64,000 bases of DNA from Bathymodiolus japonicus methanotrophic gill symbiont (GTDB taxonomy: Bacteria; Pseudomonadota; Gammaproteobacteria; Methylococcales; Methylomonadaceae), in assembly GCF_019721995.1 (NCBI RefSeq), contig NZ_BLYC01000005.1, positions 1-64,000 on the forward strand, read 5' to 3'. Position numbers and translations under genes: made by a program. Of this stretch, positions 20,713-30,415 are shown in pieces. Below the pieces are notes generated by a model that had not been told where the DNA came from, did not search any database, and was given only the letters and a program-made list of their open reading frames with translations. Within the stretch, counting starts at the first letter, position 1. Each line of letters opens with the position of its first letter.

Positions 20713-22347
20713 ATTGAGCCTCCATAGTGGGCGAAAAAGAGACCTGAAAATCTTAGTCGACTATGTCGGTGCCAAGGTGACAGGAAAAGCCGCTGGTGCC
20801 AGTGTATACACCGCTAACCCAGGCGGTGTTATATTTGTGATGAGCAAGTTAGATTCGCCTTGATTAGTTACCGTAAAACTCCTACTATCTGAACCACCAA
20901 CATTAACTTGTCCAAAATTCAGTCCAGTGGCACTATATACCGCTTGAGGAACAGGATCCCTCGATTCAGCAATACAGTTAATATTATTTGGACCTACGGC
21001 AGGATTACGTGTAATCATCATATTATTAATCGTTGCTACTTGCCCAGGTAGATTGGAATGGTTTAAAGTCACAACAACCTGCGCTGAATTTCCTGGGTTC
21101 AGTGTCAATGGTGGCGTAAAACCCACCGTAGCGCAATTAACCGTATTCGCAATATTGGTAATCGTCACTGGATCATCGAAAGATTGTCCTGGATTACTGA
21201 GTATCACTGTCAATTGTGGCGACGCATTATTAGCAACCAAACCAAAATATAACGTTTGAGGTGTTACTGTCAAATTTGCTTCAGGTAAAGGACAAACTAC
21301 TACAATATCCTGAAAATTTTGGTTGTGACGAGTTAATGTTAACCCGTCTGCCATGCCATCCTGTCCCGTGACTCTTGCAATAAATTGATCACCTGAAACA
21401 CTACTTTGAGGTTGCATTTCACACAAACTGGCACCATTGTCTCCTCTGAATAAAGCGATATTAAACACATTATCATTAGCCGACGGGGCTTCTATCGTAA
21501 TTGTAAACAGAATCAGGTTATCGGCACTTTTTAAAAGTTGACTGCTCGGGGCGTTGAGGGCAAACGTGTCATGATCCAAAAGCGTTATCGTAGAATCGTC
21601 ACTGTCTAATTTTTTAAAGACTATGTTTTCCTTGGAACTAGTATTGTTAGACCATGAAAAGCTGACAATCACGCCATCAGTCATCAGTGTTCCCATTGAA
21701 AGAAGAAGTACCTAAACAAAGCAGCCTATAACCTACCTGAAGGTAGCACCACTCGAATATTTCCATCTTTTTGATTTTAATCACTTATAACAGCAAATAA
21801 ACACTCTGTAGGCACCGTAAAAAAACAACAAATAATTTCAAATAAAGCTTGCAATTGCCGAAAAAAGTTTTCTAAAAATTTCCGTTTTAATCACCTCATA
21901 AACGGATATCACCCATGCTTAAAGACCTACCACTCTCTGAACATATTCACCAACACTGCAATGAAAGTATGGAACGTGCCCTGTTAGCAGAGCGTCATCC
22001 TTTGTGGGCTCGTTCATGCCCAGAGTTGAAGGATATATCGACTTTATTCGCCTTGGGTTATTACGCTGTATCAGTGTAGTCGATAGTGGTCGCCATTTCC
22101 TCCAAACCAATGAACAGATTTATGGCCAGCTGCTTCCCCACTCAACGTATTTTAAATCACTGAAGTCGCATAGACGAACAAGTATGCTTGAGGCATTTGA
22201 ACAGCAGAGCTATCATCTTCACGCTGAAACACTGCTATCGCAAGGCATTGATTATCTTAAAGCATTCCCAGAACTTGACGAATACACCATAGAAGCAGCG
22301 GATGGACATTTTATTGATCATGCCTGCCATACTGAAAAAAACAGCAA

Positions 22348-22642
22348 TCGGGGAGTCGCTATTTTTGCGAAAGCTTGTTTTGGGCATCCCAGCCCAAGCA
22401 AGCAGCAAAAACTTAACGCGACCACTTATGCCTCCGGCGGCCCCGATTCGTCCTCGTCACCTCGTCCCGACCCAACAAGGGGTCGGAACATAGGCTCCAA
22501 ATGACTTGACGCCGTGTCGGATGGCCTTTTATTTTGTCTCCACCTTCGCTAACGCTCAGACTCCGACAAAATAACGGCCCTACGGCTATCGAGGACTAAA
22601 AATCATCACTTCGCTTAGGCTCCGTTTCCCTGATTTTCAGCG
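22348..22642 (+). repeat. CAGCG-element type C (295 bp)
   Basis: In the ISa transposase at cagcaa|ggggaaag, exact by comparison with copies 1 and 3; the 3' flank is GGGG. Confidence 0.9.
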
Positions 22643-22782
22643 GGGGAAAGTTTATGCGGCCGGGGGGATTTACGCGTTGAATCTCAGAAGTGGGTTGCTC
22701 AGATTTCTTTGTCTGGTGACAAACGGAACTCAGAGACATCAAGAAATACCTGTGTTACGAAATCATATTGAAAAGCAAAACA

Positions 22783-23077
22783 GCGGGGAGTCGCTATTTT
22801 TGCGAAAGCTTGTTTTGGGCATCCCAGCCCAAGCAAGCAGCAAAAACTTAACGCGACCACTTATGCCTCCGGCGGCCCCGATTCGTCCTCGTCACCTCGT
22901 CCCGACCCAACAAGGGGTCGGAACATAGGCTCCAAATGACTTGACGCCGTGTCGGATGGCCTTTTATTTTGTCTCCACCTTCGCTAACGCTCAGACTCCG
23001 ACAAAATAACGGCCCTACGGCTATCGCGGACTAAAAATCATCACTTCGCTTAGGCTCCGTTTCCCTGATTTTCAGCG
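22783..23077 (+). repeat. CAGCG-element type C (295 bp)
   Basis: In the ISa transposase at aaaaca|agggaaat. The first element base is G here where other copies have T; the 3' flank is AGGG. It lies only 140 bp from the preceding C copy in the same orientation. Confidence 0.9.
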
Positions 23078-23729
23078 AGGGAAATAACAGCTCTCAGAAA
23101 CATCTCTATGTCTACGATAAAGCCGTCACCGACTTTGTCTGGTGGGATCGGCAGAAACGACATGCTAATTACATGATTTCAATGCTAAAAGAAAATTCAA
23201 TTGCGACTCTGGTTGAGTCTATCCCTTTTGACTCCCGCCATGAGATCAATACAGGGGTTGAAGCATACAGTGTGTACGAAAACAAGGGCATCAAATTTAA
23301 CGTGGTGGATTACCGTGATCCAGAAACCGGAAAACTTCACCGGTTTGTGACAACCTTGCCAATGACTATTAACCCTTGAACCATTGCCATGCTGTATTTC
23401 AAGCGATGGACGATTGAAAAGACATTCAATAACACTAAAAGTAATTTCAAGGAAACTAAAGCTTGGTCTTCCAATACCCGCTCACTTGAAAATCAAATGC
23501 GCCTGACTGCAATGAGCTATAATTTAATGTGCGTGTTTGAAGAGATTTCAAAAACACAACAGCCAGAATTGATTCATCCATCGGATAAAAAATATAGCGA
23601 GGCTCTGGAGATAAGGCAGCAACAGGCTCAAAAACGAGATCGTTTTGTGAATCCATTATTTTTCCAGGCAAGAATATCTCGTATCAGCTCGTATACCATT
23701 CGGGCAGTTCAAAACGCAATAATAACAGG

Positions 23730-24284
23730 TCGGGGAGTCGCTATTTTTGCGAAAGCTTGTTTTGGGCATCCCAGCCCAAGCAAGCAGCAAAAACTTAACG
23801 CGACCACTTATGCCTCCGGCGGCCCCGATTCGTCCTCGTCACCTCGTCCCGACCCAACAAGGGGTCGGAACATAGGCTCCAAATGACTTCAGGCGCGCCA
23901 TGCTACCTCACGAAATTCCGGGACTCCTGTCGCCGTAATTCGTTCACCTACGCAGCGAATAGGAGATGCTCCAGCCGCCCTGCGTCCGCCACAGACTGAG
24001 CACAAAGCAGCTCAGTCATGGCTACCACAAATGGCTCTACGGCTATTCGGGATAAAATTTTAGCCTCCCTCGCGCGCTATCGCGCACTTCGGATTGGCAA
24101 ATTTCCCTGCGCCTTCTGGAGACTATCAGCCCGTCCGGGGCTGACAGCGGACGCCGTGTCGGATGGCCTTTTATTTTGTCTCCACCTTCGCTAACGCTCA
24201 GACTCCGACAAAACAACGACCCTACGGCTATCGCGGACTAAAAATCATCACTTCGCTTAGGCTACGTTTCCCTGATTTTCAGCG
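23730..24284 (+). repeat. CAGCG-element type C split by a type A
   Basis: The left half (23730-23889) and right half (24150-24284) rejoin to 295 bp when the A element is removed. The ISa empty site is aacagg|aatgtc; the 3' flank is AATG. Confidence 0.9.
23890..24149 (+). repeat. CAGCG-element type A (260 bp), inside a type C
   Basis: Inserted at atgactt|gacgccg of type C, matching uninterrupted C copies with no base gained or lost; the 3' flank is GACG. Confidence 0.9.
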
Positions 24285-24390
24285 AATGTCTTTACAGTGC
24301 TTTATGAGCTCTCTTGTGGCGAGGTTAGTTTCACGGCCTCAATTGATAGGGGAACACTGATGCCATCAGTACCAATAAAAGCATAAGAAG

Positions 24391-24670
24391 CAGGCGCGCC
24401 ATGCTACCTCACGAGATTCCGGGACTCCTGTCGCCATAATTCGTTCACCTACGCAGCGGATGGGAGATGCCCTGAACGCCCTGCGTCCGCAACGACTACG
24501 CACAAAAGCCGCTTCGTCATTACTAACTCACTGGCTGGACGGCTATTCGGAATGCAATTCTTGCTCCTCTCGCGTGCTGCTAGCACACGTCGGATCAGCG
24601 AATTGCCCTGTCGCCTATCAGGGACTAAGAATCACCACTTCGCTAAGCTCCGTTTCCATGATTTTCAGCG
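24391..24670 (+). repeat. CAGCG-element type B (280 bp)
   Basis: In the VWA gene; excision joins ADFEDPIQ to SSYAFIGTDG in frame. The 3' flank is ACTG. Confidence 0.9.
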
Positions 24671-24777
24671 ACTGAATGGGGTCTTCAAAGTCGGCTGGCT
24701 TAGAAATAATGACGTCTTGCATACCTGGTCGAGTAATCCTGAAACCTGCATCATGTCGGCTCAGGGCGTAATCCCCA

Positions 24778-25057
24778 CAGGCGCGCCATGCTACCTCACG
24801 AAATTCCGGGACTCCTGTCGCCATAATTCGTTCACCTACGCAGCGGATGGGAGATGCCCTGAACGCCCTGCGTCCGCAACGACTACGCACAAAAGCCGCT
24901 TCGTCATTACTACCTCACTGGCTGGACGGCTATTCGGAATGCAATTCTTGCTCCTCTCGCGTGCTGCTAGCACACGTCGAATCAGCGAATTGCCCTGTCG
25001 CCTATCAGGGACTAAAAATCACCACTTCGCTAAGCTCCGTTTCCATGATTTTCAGCG
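24778..25057 (+). repeat. CAGCG-element type B (280 bp)
   Basis: In the VWA gene; excision joins NTAAMASH to GDYALSRHDAG in frame. The 3' flank is TGAG. It lies 107 bp from the previous B copy in the same orientation. Confidence 0.9.
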
Positions 25058-25210
25058 TGAGAGGCCATCGCTGCAGTATTGAATATCACTTGTGTATTGA
25101 TCGACCCAACCACTGGACTCAATGCCAGCACCTTGCCTGCGTGTAATAAGACAATCAATACAACAAATGATATTAAGCGATTTTGAAATAAAATAACGAT
25201 TGATTTCATG

Positions 25211-25504
25211 TTGAGACCTTCCTTAATAACGCAACGCGGTTATTGTTGTTTTAGAAAAAAATCTAGGTGCAAAGTTGAGGAGATTTTTTAAAACGCTAAC
25301 ACACTTGCCGCACGAATGGCCTCCTTGTTATGAAAAAGGGACAGGAAACAATAATCCCTAGATTCAACCAATAACTGCAACTGGTGCGTTAACATCGCTA
25401 CTGCGGTGGATTGGGTCACAATAAACACAAATGAAGAAACAATATCACTGCATATTCATATGAACTATAACAAAGATAAGCATATCTGAAAGAAATTACT
25501 GATT
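25211..25504. other. Gene-free region upstream of the VWA gene
   Basis: About 290 bp with no supported gene. An AAGGTCTC Shine-Dalgarno-like stretch precedes the VWA start at 25209. The rest is unremarkable AT-rich DNA that presumably held the promoter. Confidence 0.5.
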
Positions 25505-25784
25505 CAGGCGCGCCATGCTACCTCACGAAATTCTGGGACTCCTGTCGCCATAATTCGTTCACCTACGCAGCGGATGGGAGATGCCCTGAACGCCCTGCGT
25601 CCGCAACGACTACGCACAAAAGCCGCTTCGTCATTACTACCTCACTGGCTGGACGGCTATTCGGAATGCAATTCTTGCTCCTCTCGCGTGCTGCTAGCAC
25701 ACGTCGAATCAGCGAATTGCCCTGTCGCCTATCAGGGGCTAAAAATCACCACTTCGCTAAGCTCCGTTTCCATGATTTTCAGCG
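25505..25784 (+). repeat. CAGCG-element type B (280 bp)
   Basis: An intergenic copy between the VWA gene and the tRNA cluster; the 3' flank is TACG. It shows the B variant GGGGCT in place of GGGACT near its 3' end, also present in the hybrid copy at 39879. Confidence 0.9.
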
Positions 25785-25868
25785 TACGATAGCGTGAAAT
25801 TTTGAGATATGAACTAAATTGGGAGTTTTCGAGAATGGAAAGTCAGATTACTATCACTTTGATAGAAA

Positions 25869-25912
25869 CAAAAAAGGGCTATCTAAATAAATAGATAGAT
25901 AACCCTTTCTTT
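25869..25912 (-). terminator. Terminator of the tRNA cluster
   Basis: AAAGGGCTATCTA pairs with TAGATAGATAACCCTTT. On the minus strand the stem is followed by a T-rich run, as expected for rho-independent termination after tRNA-Glu. Confidence 0.75.
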
Positions 25913-25916
25913 TGTA

Positions 25917-25992
25917 TGGCGTCCCCAGGGGGGTTCGAACCCCCGTTACCGCCGTGAAAGGGCGGTGTCCTAGGCCTCTAGACGATGGGGAC
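25917..25992 (-). tRNA. tRNA-Glu (anticodon TTC)
   Basis: A 76-nt cloverleaf starting GTCCCCATCG on the minus strand. The anticodon loop is CTTTCAC with TTC, the T-arm is GGTTCGAACC, and the 3' CCA is encoded. The sequence appears identical to the copy at 26084-26159, including several flanking bases, so the pair is a recent tandem duplication. Confidence 0.97.
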
Positions 25993-26083
25993 TAAGAACT
26001 TTTTTGTCAGCGCGTAGCGCTCTTCCTTTTTAAAATAAAATAGCTTTTACAAGCCTAAACTCAATTCCTATGAGTTTATGTAA

Positions 26084-26159
26084 TGGCGTCCCCAGGGGGG
26101 TTCGAACCCCCGTTACCGCCGTGAAAGGGCGGTGTCCTAGGCCTCTAGACGATGGGGAC
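26084..26159 (-). tRNA. tRNA-Glu (anticodon TTC), second copy
   Basis: The same 76-nt sequence and encoded CCA as the copy at 25917. The 91-bp spacer between the copies includes a duplicated ACTAAGAACTTTT tail. Confidence 0.97.
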
Positions 26160-26183
26160 TAAGAACTTTTTAAACTAAGTATT

Positions 26184-26259
26184 TGGTGGAGCCAGGCGGG
26201 ATCGAACCGCCGACCTCAACACTGCCAGTGTTGCGCTCTCCCAATTGAGCTATGACCCC
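26184..26259 (-). tRNA. tRNA-Ala (anticodon GGC)
   Basis: A 76-nt cloverleaf starting GGGGTCATAGCTCAATTGGG on the minus strand. The anticodon loop is CTGGCAG, the T-arm is GGTTCGATCC, and CCA is encoded. It is the first tRNA after gltX (41 bp), so gltX, tRNA-Ala and the two tRNA-Glu genes may share a transcript. Confidence 0.97.
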
Positions 26260-26300
26260 TTAGTTGAGTCCGACAATTATACACCATAATCATTAGCTGT

Positions 26301-27710
26301 CTAGCTTCTATTTTCTTTAATATAGTTAATTGCCTGCTGTAAACGCAGCAAGGTTTTATCCCTACCCAACAAGGCTAAAGTAACATCAATAGAAGGCGAC
26401 ATGCCTATGCCACAGACAGCTACACGTAAAGGCTGAGCCACTTTCCCCAGTTTTAATTCCAGCTGCTCTGCAATCTGCAAAACCAGTGCATGCAAGGTAT
26501 CGCCTTGCCAATCAGACAACTCACTAAATGCATCAAGTAGAGCCTGTAAAACCTCGTCCGTTCCTTGCTTGAAGTTCTTCTTTGCGGCCTTGGCATCATA
26601 TTCAGTAAAATCCTGATAAAAGTAGATACTGGCATCTGCCATTTCCACCAGGGTTTTACTCCGTTCCCGCTGCGCCTTAACAATATCAACTAATGCCGGA
26701 CCTTGTGTTGCCACATCTATTCCGCGTTGCTGCATATGCCATTCAAGATGCCCAGCAACCAGCTCTGGCTCAGCATTCATAATATATTGATGATTAAGCC
26801 ATATTAATTTTTCAGTGTTAAAGGCTGAAGCGGAAACATTCACCTTGCTTATATCAAATAACTCGATCATTTCTTCCCTGGCAAATACTTCCTGATCACC
26901 ATATGACCAGCCTAATCTCACCAAGTAGCTCAATAATGCTTCAGGCAAAAAACCATCATCCCGATACTGCATCACCCCAACCGCCCCATGACGCTTTGAT
27001 AATCTGGCACCATCATCACCTAATATCATCGGTAAATGCGCATAACGAGGTAATTCAGCGCCCAGTGCCTTTAAAATATTTATTTGTCGCGGGGTGTTAT
27101 TGACATGATCATCACCACGTATCACATCGGTAATCCCCATATCCAGATCATCCACGACGACCGTTAGATTATAAGTAGGTGTACCGTCAGTCCGCGCAAT
27201 AATCAGATCATCCAGTTCTTTATTGGCAACCACAATTTCACCCTTTACCAGATCATTCAGCACCACCTCACCCTCCTCTGGATTTCGAAAACGCACCACC
27301 CGGTTCATTCCCTCTTGCTGCTCAGTATTATCACGACATTTACCGTTATAGCGCGGCTTTTGCTTATCTGCCATCTGCTGCTCACGCAACGTATCTAATT
27401 CTTCTTTTGAGCAATAGCAGTAATATGCATCCCCTTGGTCAATTAACTGCTGAATAACCTCAGCATAACGATCAAATCGCTGCGTCTGATAATAAGGCCC
27501 TTCATCATAATCAAGGCCTAGCCATTGCATACCCTCAAGAATTGCATTTACCGACTCCGGTGTGGAGCGTTCTATATCAGTGTCTTCGATACGTAATACA
27601 AAAGTGCCATTATTTTTTCTGGCATGTAACCAGGAAAATAATGCCGTGCGTGCACCACCTAAGTGTAAGTATCCTGTTGGGCTAGGTGCAAAACGTGTTT
27701 TCATTGTCAT
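26301..27710 (-). CDS. gltX: Glutamate-tRNA ligase
   Basis: Class I aminoacyl-tRNA synthetase that charges tRNA-Glu. The 469-residue protein begins [22 protein letters not shown] with the HIGH-like signature, and the KMSKS-like loop is ARLSKRHG. The zinc-binding region contains [11 protein letters not shown], and the anticodon-binding helical domain is complete. A second ATG two codons in (27704) is an equally plausible start. Its cognate tRNAs follow immediately downstream. Confidence 0.97.
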   Translation of the reverse strand: MTMKTRFAPSPTGYLHLGGARTALFSWLHARKNNGTFVLRIEDTDIERSTPESVNAILEGMQWLGLDYDEGPYYQTQRFDRYAEVIQQLIDQGDAYYCYCSKEELDTLREQQMADKQKPRYNGKCRDNTEQQEGMNRVVRFRNPEEGEVVLNDLVKGEIVVANKELDDLIIARTDGTPTYNLTVVVDDLDMGITDVIRGDDHVNNTPRQINILKALGAELPRYAHLPMILGDDGARLSKRHGAVGVMQYRDDGFLPEALLSYLVRLGWSYGDQEVFAREEMIELFDISKVNVSASAFNTEKLIWLNHQYIMNAEPELVAGHLEWHMQQRGIDVATQGPALVDIVKAQRERSKTLVEMADASIYFYQDFTEYDAKAAKKNFKQGTDEVLQALLDAFSELSDWQGDTLHALVLQIAEQLELKLGKVAQPLRVAVCGIGMSPSIDVTLALLGRDKTLLRLQQAINYIKENRS

Positions 27711-27778
27711 AAGTCTATTGCTGTTTTAAAAATCGCTTGGAATATTCTACCGGAATTTGTTTAGAGGCCATTAGCCGC

Positions 27779-28037
27779 CGCTGTCAGCCCCGGACGGGCT
27801 GATAGTCTCCAGAAGGCGCAGGGAAATTTGCCAATCCGAAGTGCGCGATAGCGCGCGAGGGAGGCTAAAATTTTATCCCGAATAGCCGTAGAGCCATTTG
27901 TGGTAGCCATGACTGAGCTGCTTTGTGCTCAGTCTGTGGCGGACGCAGGGCGGCTGGAGCATCTCCTATTCGCTGCGTAGGTGAACGAATTACGGCGACA
28001 GGAGTCCCGGAATTTCGTGAGGTAGCATGGCGCGCCT
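27779..28037 (-). repeat. CAGCG-element type A (259-260 bp)
   Basis: An inverted copy in the Sel1 gene, in the sense orientation of that gene. The terminal C of other A copies is T here or belongs to the target. The 3' flank on the minus strand is GCGG. Confidence 0.88.
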
Positions 28038-28069
28038 AATATTTTTATAATTAAAAGCCACACTACCCT

Positions 28070-28364
28070 CGCTGAAAATCAGGGAAACGTAGCCTAAGCG
28101 AAGTGATGATTTTTAGTCCGCGATAGCCGTAGGGCCGTTGTTTTGTCGGAGTCTGAGCGTTAGCGAAGGTGGAGACAAAATAAAAGGCCATCCGACACGG
28201 CGTCAAGTCATTTGGAGCCTATGTTCCGACCCCTTGTTGGGTCGGGACGAGGTGACGAGGACGAATCGGGGCCGCCGGAGGCATAAGTGGTCGCGTTAAG
28301 TTTTTGCTGCTTGCTTGGGCTGGGATGCCCAAAACAAGCTTTCGCAAAAATAGCGACTCCCCGA
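28070..28364 (-). repeat. CAGCG-element type C (295 bp)
   Basis: In the Sel1 gene at gcgtcaa|agggtag (minus strand); the 3' flank is AGGG. Only 32 bp of host DNA separates it from the neighbouring type A. Confidence 0.9.
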
Positions 28365-28767
28365 TTGACGCATCATTTCTACCTAGAATAGCTAATGCCG
28401 TACCATGCTGTTGTGCAGCTGCTTTTTCGTACCACTGAGTCGCCGTGTTAACGTTCTGTTTCACACCTAAACCACGGTCATAGAGTGCCGCCATAAACAC
28501 TTCGGCCTCTACCATCCCCTGATTTGCCGCTTTTAACATCCATTTTGCCGATTGCGCTGCATCTTTCTTGGCTCCATTCCGGCCTAATTGGTACATAGCC
28601 CCCATCTGCGCTTGCGCCAAAGAGTCCCCCAGCTCGGCTTTTTTCTCAATATCCGAAAATGTACCTGCTATACTATTCATGCTGAACATCAATAAACAGC
28701 CCAAAACCATTGTTTGTATTATTCTCATTTATACCTCTTTTAGTAAAATAACTTGCATATCTATTAT

Positions 28768-28969
28768 CTAAAGTTTCCCAATTATTGAGTAGCTGAAATA
28801 CACAATGCTGGTGTATCGAGGTTTATTTTAGGTGGTTTTGCCATGTTTATAGCAAACCCCTACTTAATTCCCCTTAGGCAATAGCATTTGAAACGAATGA
28901 AAAGACTATTTTTCATATAGTTGTAGCATAGTTTCAATTTTACCATAAATAATTATTGGGAAACTTCAG
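28768..28969. mobile_element. MITE-E, copy 1 (about 202 bp)
   Basis: The ends are CTAAAGTTTCCCAAT and GGGAAACTTCAG, matching the inverted repeats CTGAAGTTTCCCAAT of the copies at 30331 and 62183. No clear direct repeats remain. Its right end lies 24 bp before the putative -35 box of the OmpA-like lipoprotein gene. Confidence 0.85.
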
Positions 28970-28992
28970 TTATTTCATGCTTAACTTACAAA

Positions 28993-29020
28993 TTGAAAGT
29001 GTTAAAATAACTGTTACATT
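28993..29020 (+). promoter_or_regulatory. Promoter of the OmpA/VWA lipoprotein gene
   Basis: TTGAAA at 28993-28998 and TACATT at 29015-29020, with a 16-bp spacer. A GGAGAG ribosome-binding site lies at 29031-29036, a few bases before the ATG. The boxes are fair matches to sigma-70. Confidence 0.55.
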
Positions 29021-29041
29021 CACTTTTTCCGGAGAGAACAT

Positions 29042-30232
29042 ATGCTAAAAAAAATAATCATTCCTATCGCATCCATTACAGGCCTTGCCCTGTTATCAGG
29101 TTGCGCAACTGAACCAACATCGTATCCAAATTTTACAGCTGCCCCAGTTGCACAAGCAACGTCAACAGCACAGTTTAAGCAAAAAACAAATACTGTTTTT
29201 GTTGTTTTAGACGCATCTTCATCTACTAACGTCACGTATGATGGCAACGACTCAGGCGATTCAAAGTTTGATGTTGAAAAACAGACATTGTACCGCTTAA
29301 ACAAAACCATCCCAGCAAATATTAATCTTTCTACCGGAATACAAAGCTTTGGCTCTGGACATTGTTTAGACTGGAGTTCTACCAAAGTTGATCAGGGCGT
29401 TACCAGACATTCTGCCAAAAACTTTCAGGCTGGTCTCGACCAGGTACAATGCGCAAGTGGCGGCTCTCCAATGAATAAAGCTATTGCCGAATCATCGGCG
29501 GAGCTTGAAAAAGCAAACGGTAACATTGCCTTATTAATCCTCAGTGATGGCCAGCAGATCCCTGATGGTACACTTGCTGAAGCCCAGGCGCTAGAAGATA
29601 AATTTGGTCAGCGTCTATGTATCTACTCAATCTGGGTAGGCAACAGCTACGATACATCTGGACAAGTTGTGCTACAGGAATTATCTAATATTTCCAACTG
29701 CGGAAACAGTGTAAATGTTGCTGACGTGACGTCAAGCACAGGCATGGCCGGTTTTGTAGAGGGTCTGCTATATACTAAAATGGCAGCTACTTCTCATGTA
29801 GTTACTTCAAGAGATAGCGATGGTGATGGTGTTGATGATGCTTATGATAAATGTAAAAACACTCCAGCTGGCGCAGTCGTTAATTCGCAAGGCTGCTGGT
29901 CATACAATAGTGTAGATTTCGGATTTGATTCTACAAAAATCACTCCAGCTTTTGAACCTCTTTTCAAAAATGCAGTTGAGACCTTAAAAAAGAACCCAAA
30001 CATGACTGTTCAACTTGAAGGTCATACTGACAGCACTGGCCCTGAAGCCTATAACATGGGTCTTTCAGAGCGCAGAGCGCAGGCTGTTAAAAACCACTTG
30101 GTAGAGCAAGGCATTGATGCCAGCCGCTTAACCACTAAAGGTTTTGGTGAAACAAACCCTATTGCACCAAATGATACTGCTGAAGGGCGTGCAAAAAACC
30201 GTCGCGTAGGATTTAGCATTACTGCTAGATAA
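29042..30232 (+). CDS. Lipoprotein with VWA-like, thrombospondin-3 and OmpA domains
   Basis: A 396-residue outer-membrane lipoprotein. The signal ends in lipobox LLSGC with the acylated Cys near residue 21. A von Willebrand A-like fold follows (NTVFVVLDASSST, LLILSDGQQIPDG), then a calcium-binding thrombospondin-3-type repeat (DSDGDGVDDAYDKCKNTPAGA). The C-terminal OmpA-like peptidoglycan-binding domain has VQLEGHTDSTGPEAYN, LSERRAQAV and NRRVGF. It probably ties the outer membrane to peptidoglycan and presents a VWA domain in the periplasm. The joining of VWA and OmpA modules is less common than plain Pal-type lipoproteins. It is well expressed by appearance: good promoter, strong RBS, strong terminator. 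Confidence 0.92.
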   Translation: MLKKIIIPIASITGLALLSGCATEPTSYPNFTAAPVAQATSTAQFKQKTNTVFVVLDASSSTNVTYDGNDSGDSKFDVEKQTLYRLNKTIPANINLSTGIQSFGSGHCLDWSSTKVDQGVTRHSAKNFQAGLDQVQCASGGSPMNKAIAESSAELEKANGNIALLILSDGQQIPDGTLAEAQALEDKFGQRLCIYSIWVGNSYDTSGQVVLQELSNISNCGNSVNVADVTSSTGMAGFVEGLLYTKMAATSHVVTSRDSDGDGVDDAYDKCKNTPAGAVVNSQGCWSYNSVDFGFDSTKITPAFEPLFKNAVETLKKNPNMTVQLEGHTDSTGPEAYNMGLSERRAQAVKNHLVEQGIDASRLTTKGFGETNPIAPNDTAEGRAKNRRVGFSITAR

Positions 30233-30242
30233 AAACCCCAGG

Positions 30243-30300
30243 TAATTCAAAAAGCCCCCCCCCCTAACACTGTTTATTGTTAGGGGACTTTTTTTGAATT
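30243..30300. terminator. Strong, probably bidirectional terminator
   Basis: CCCCTAAC and GTTAGGGG pair around a short loop, followed by TTTTTTT. An outer AATTCAAAAAG/CTTTTTTTGAATT layer extends the stem. It serves the lipoprotein gene and faces the broken gene at 30312-32786. Confidence 0.85.
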
Positions 30301-30415
30301 AGCACAAACAATTAAAACCCAATTCTAAACCTGAAGTTTCCCAATTATTGAGTAGCTGAAATACACAATGCTGGTGTATCGAGGTTTATTTTAGGTGGTT
30401 TTGCCATGTTTATCA

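Larger units (their letters stand above)
21915..24360 (+). pseudogene. ISa transposase, multiply disrupted
   Basis: Starts MLKDLPLSEHIHQHCNESM. A 2-bp AT insertion near 22036 (gatatatcg against gatatcg in copy 1) shifts the frame. Three type C insertions break it, and the codon after MTINP near 23378 is TGA where other copies have TGG. The C-terminal part (WSSNTRSLENQMRLTAM ... RPQLIGEH) is otherwise preserved and its stop overlaps the terminal repeat. Confidence 0.85.
21682..24362 (+). mobile_element. ISa copy 2, dead, carrying three type C and one type A elements
   Basis: The ends are CATCAGTGTTCCC and GGGAACACTGATG with the 8-bp duplication CCATCAGT (21674-21681 and 24363-24370). Insertions lie at 22348-22642, 22783-23077 and 23730-24284 (C, with A inside at 23890-24149). 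Without them the IS is about 1,536 bp. It interrupts the VWA gene, which resumes SYAFIGTDGVIVSFSW when the IS and one repeat are removed. Confidence 0.92.
17075..25209 (-). pseudogene. Secreted VWA / choice-of-anchor-D protein gene, shredded by seven insertion events
   Basis: The start at 25209 encodes a signal peptide (MKSIVILFQNRLISF...GKVLA). The frame then jumps between host segments: 25209-25058, 24777-24671, 24390-24363, 21681-20713, 20452-20341, 19765-18849, 18242-17366 and 17084-17075. Joining them gives about 1,050 residues: Ig-like beta repeats of the choice-of-anchor-D type (TPQTLYFGLVANNASPQL, GLNFGQVNVGGSDSRSF, PDQLTITTNDPNNSN), a von Willebrand A domain with MIDAS motif DRSFSMNDP, further beta domains, a C-terminal membrane segment (YWWIMIAILLLSLWFSWY) and a basic tail. 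Removing the insertions restores the frame at all junctions checked except at the 20453-20712 element. Separate frameshifts occur near 20760, in a run of Cs near 19600, and twice near 17480-17560. It was probably a large surface or periplasmic adhesin-like protein. Confidence 0.85.
27715..28728 (-). pseudogene. Secreted Sel1-repeat protein gene, split by elements C and A
   Basis: Starts with a signal peptide (MRIIQTMVLGCLLMFSMNSIAG) and continues with Sel1-like helical repeats (AQAQMGAMYQLGRNGAKKDAAQSAKWMLKAA, AALYDRGLGVKQNVNTATQWYEKAAAQ). A type C element (28070-28364) follows RNDAS; excision gives SKGSVAFNYKN in frame before a type A element (27779-28037). The end then depends on one base at the A junction: either NIAANGL with a stop at 27761 (137 residues) or [22 protein letters not shown] with a stop at 27715 (152 residues), just before gltX. 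As it stands the product is truncated with element-encoded residues. Confidence 0.8.

Noticed and set aside
22348-24284. Open frames of 60-170 codons reading through type C elements (ending RPDPTRGRNIGSK)
   Set aside because: The same peptide appears wherever a C element follows any frame; it is a property of the element, not a gene.
17087-25784. CRISPR array, because of many similar repeats
   Set aside because: The repeats are 260-295 bp, irregularly spaced, in different subtypes, and separated by pieces of one gene rather than by uniform spacers. No cas genes are present.
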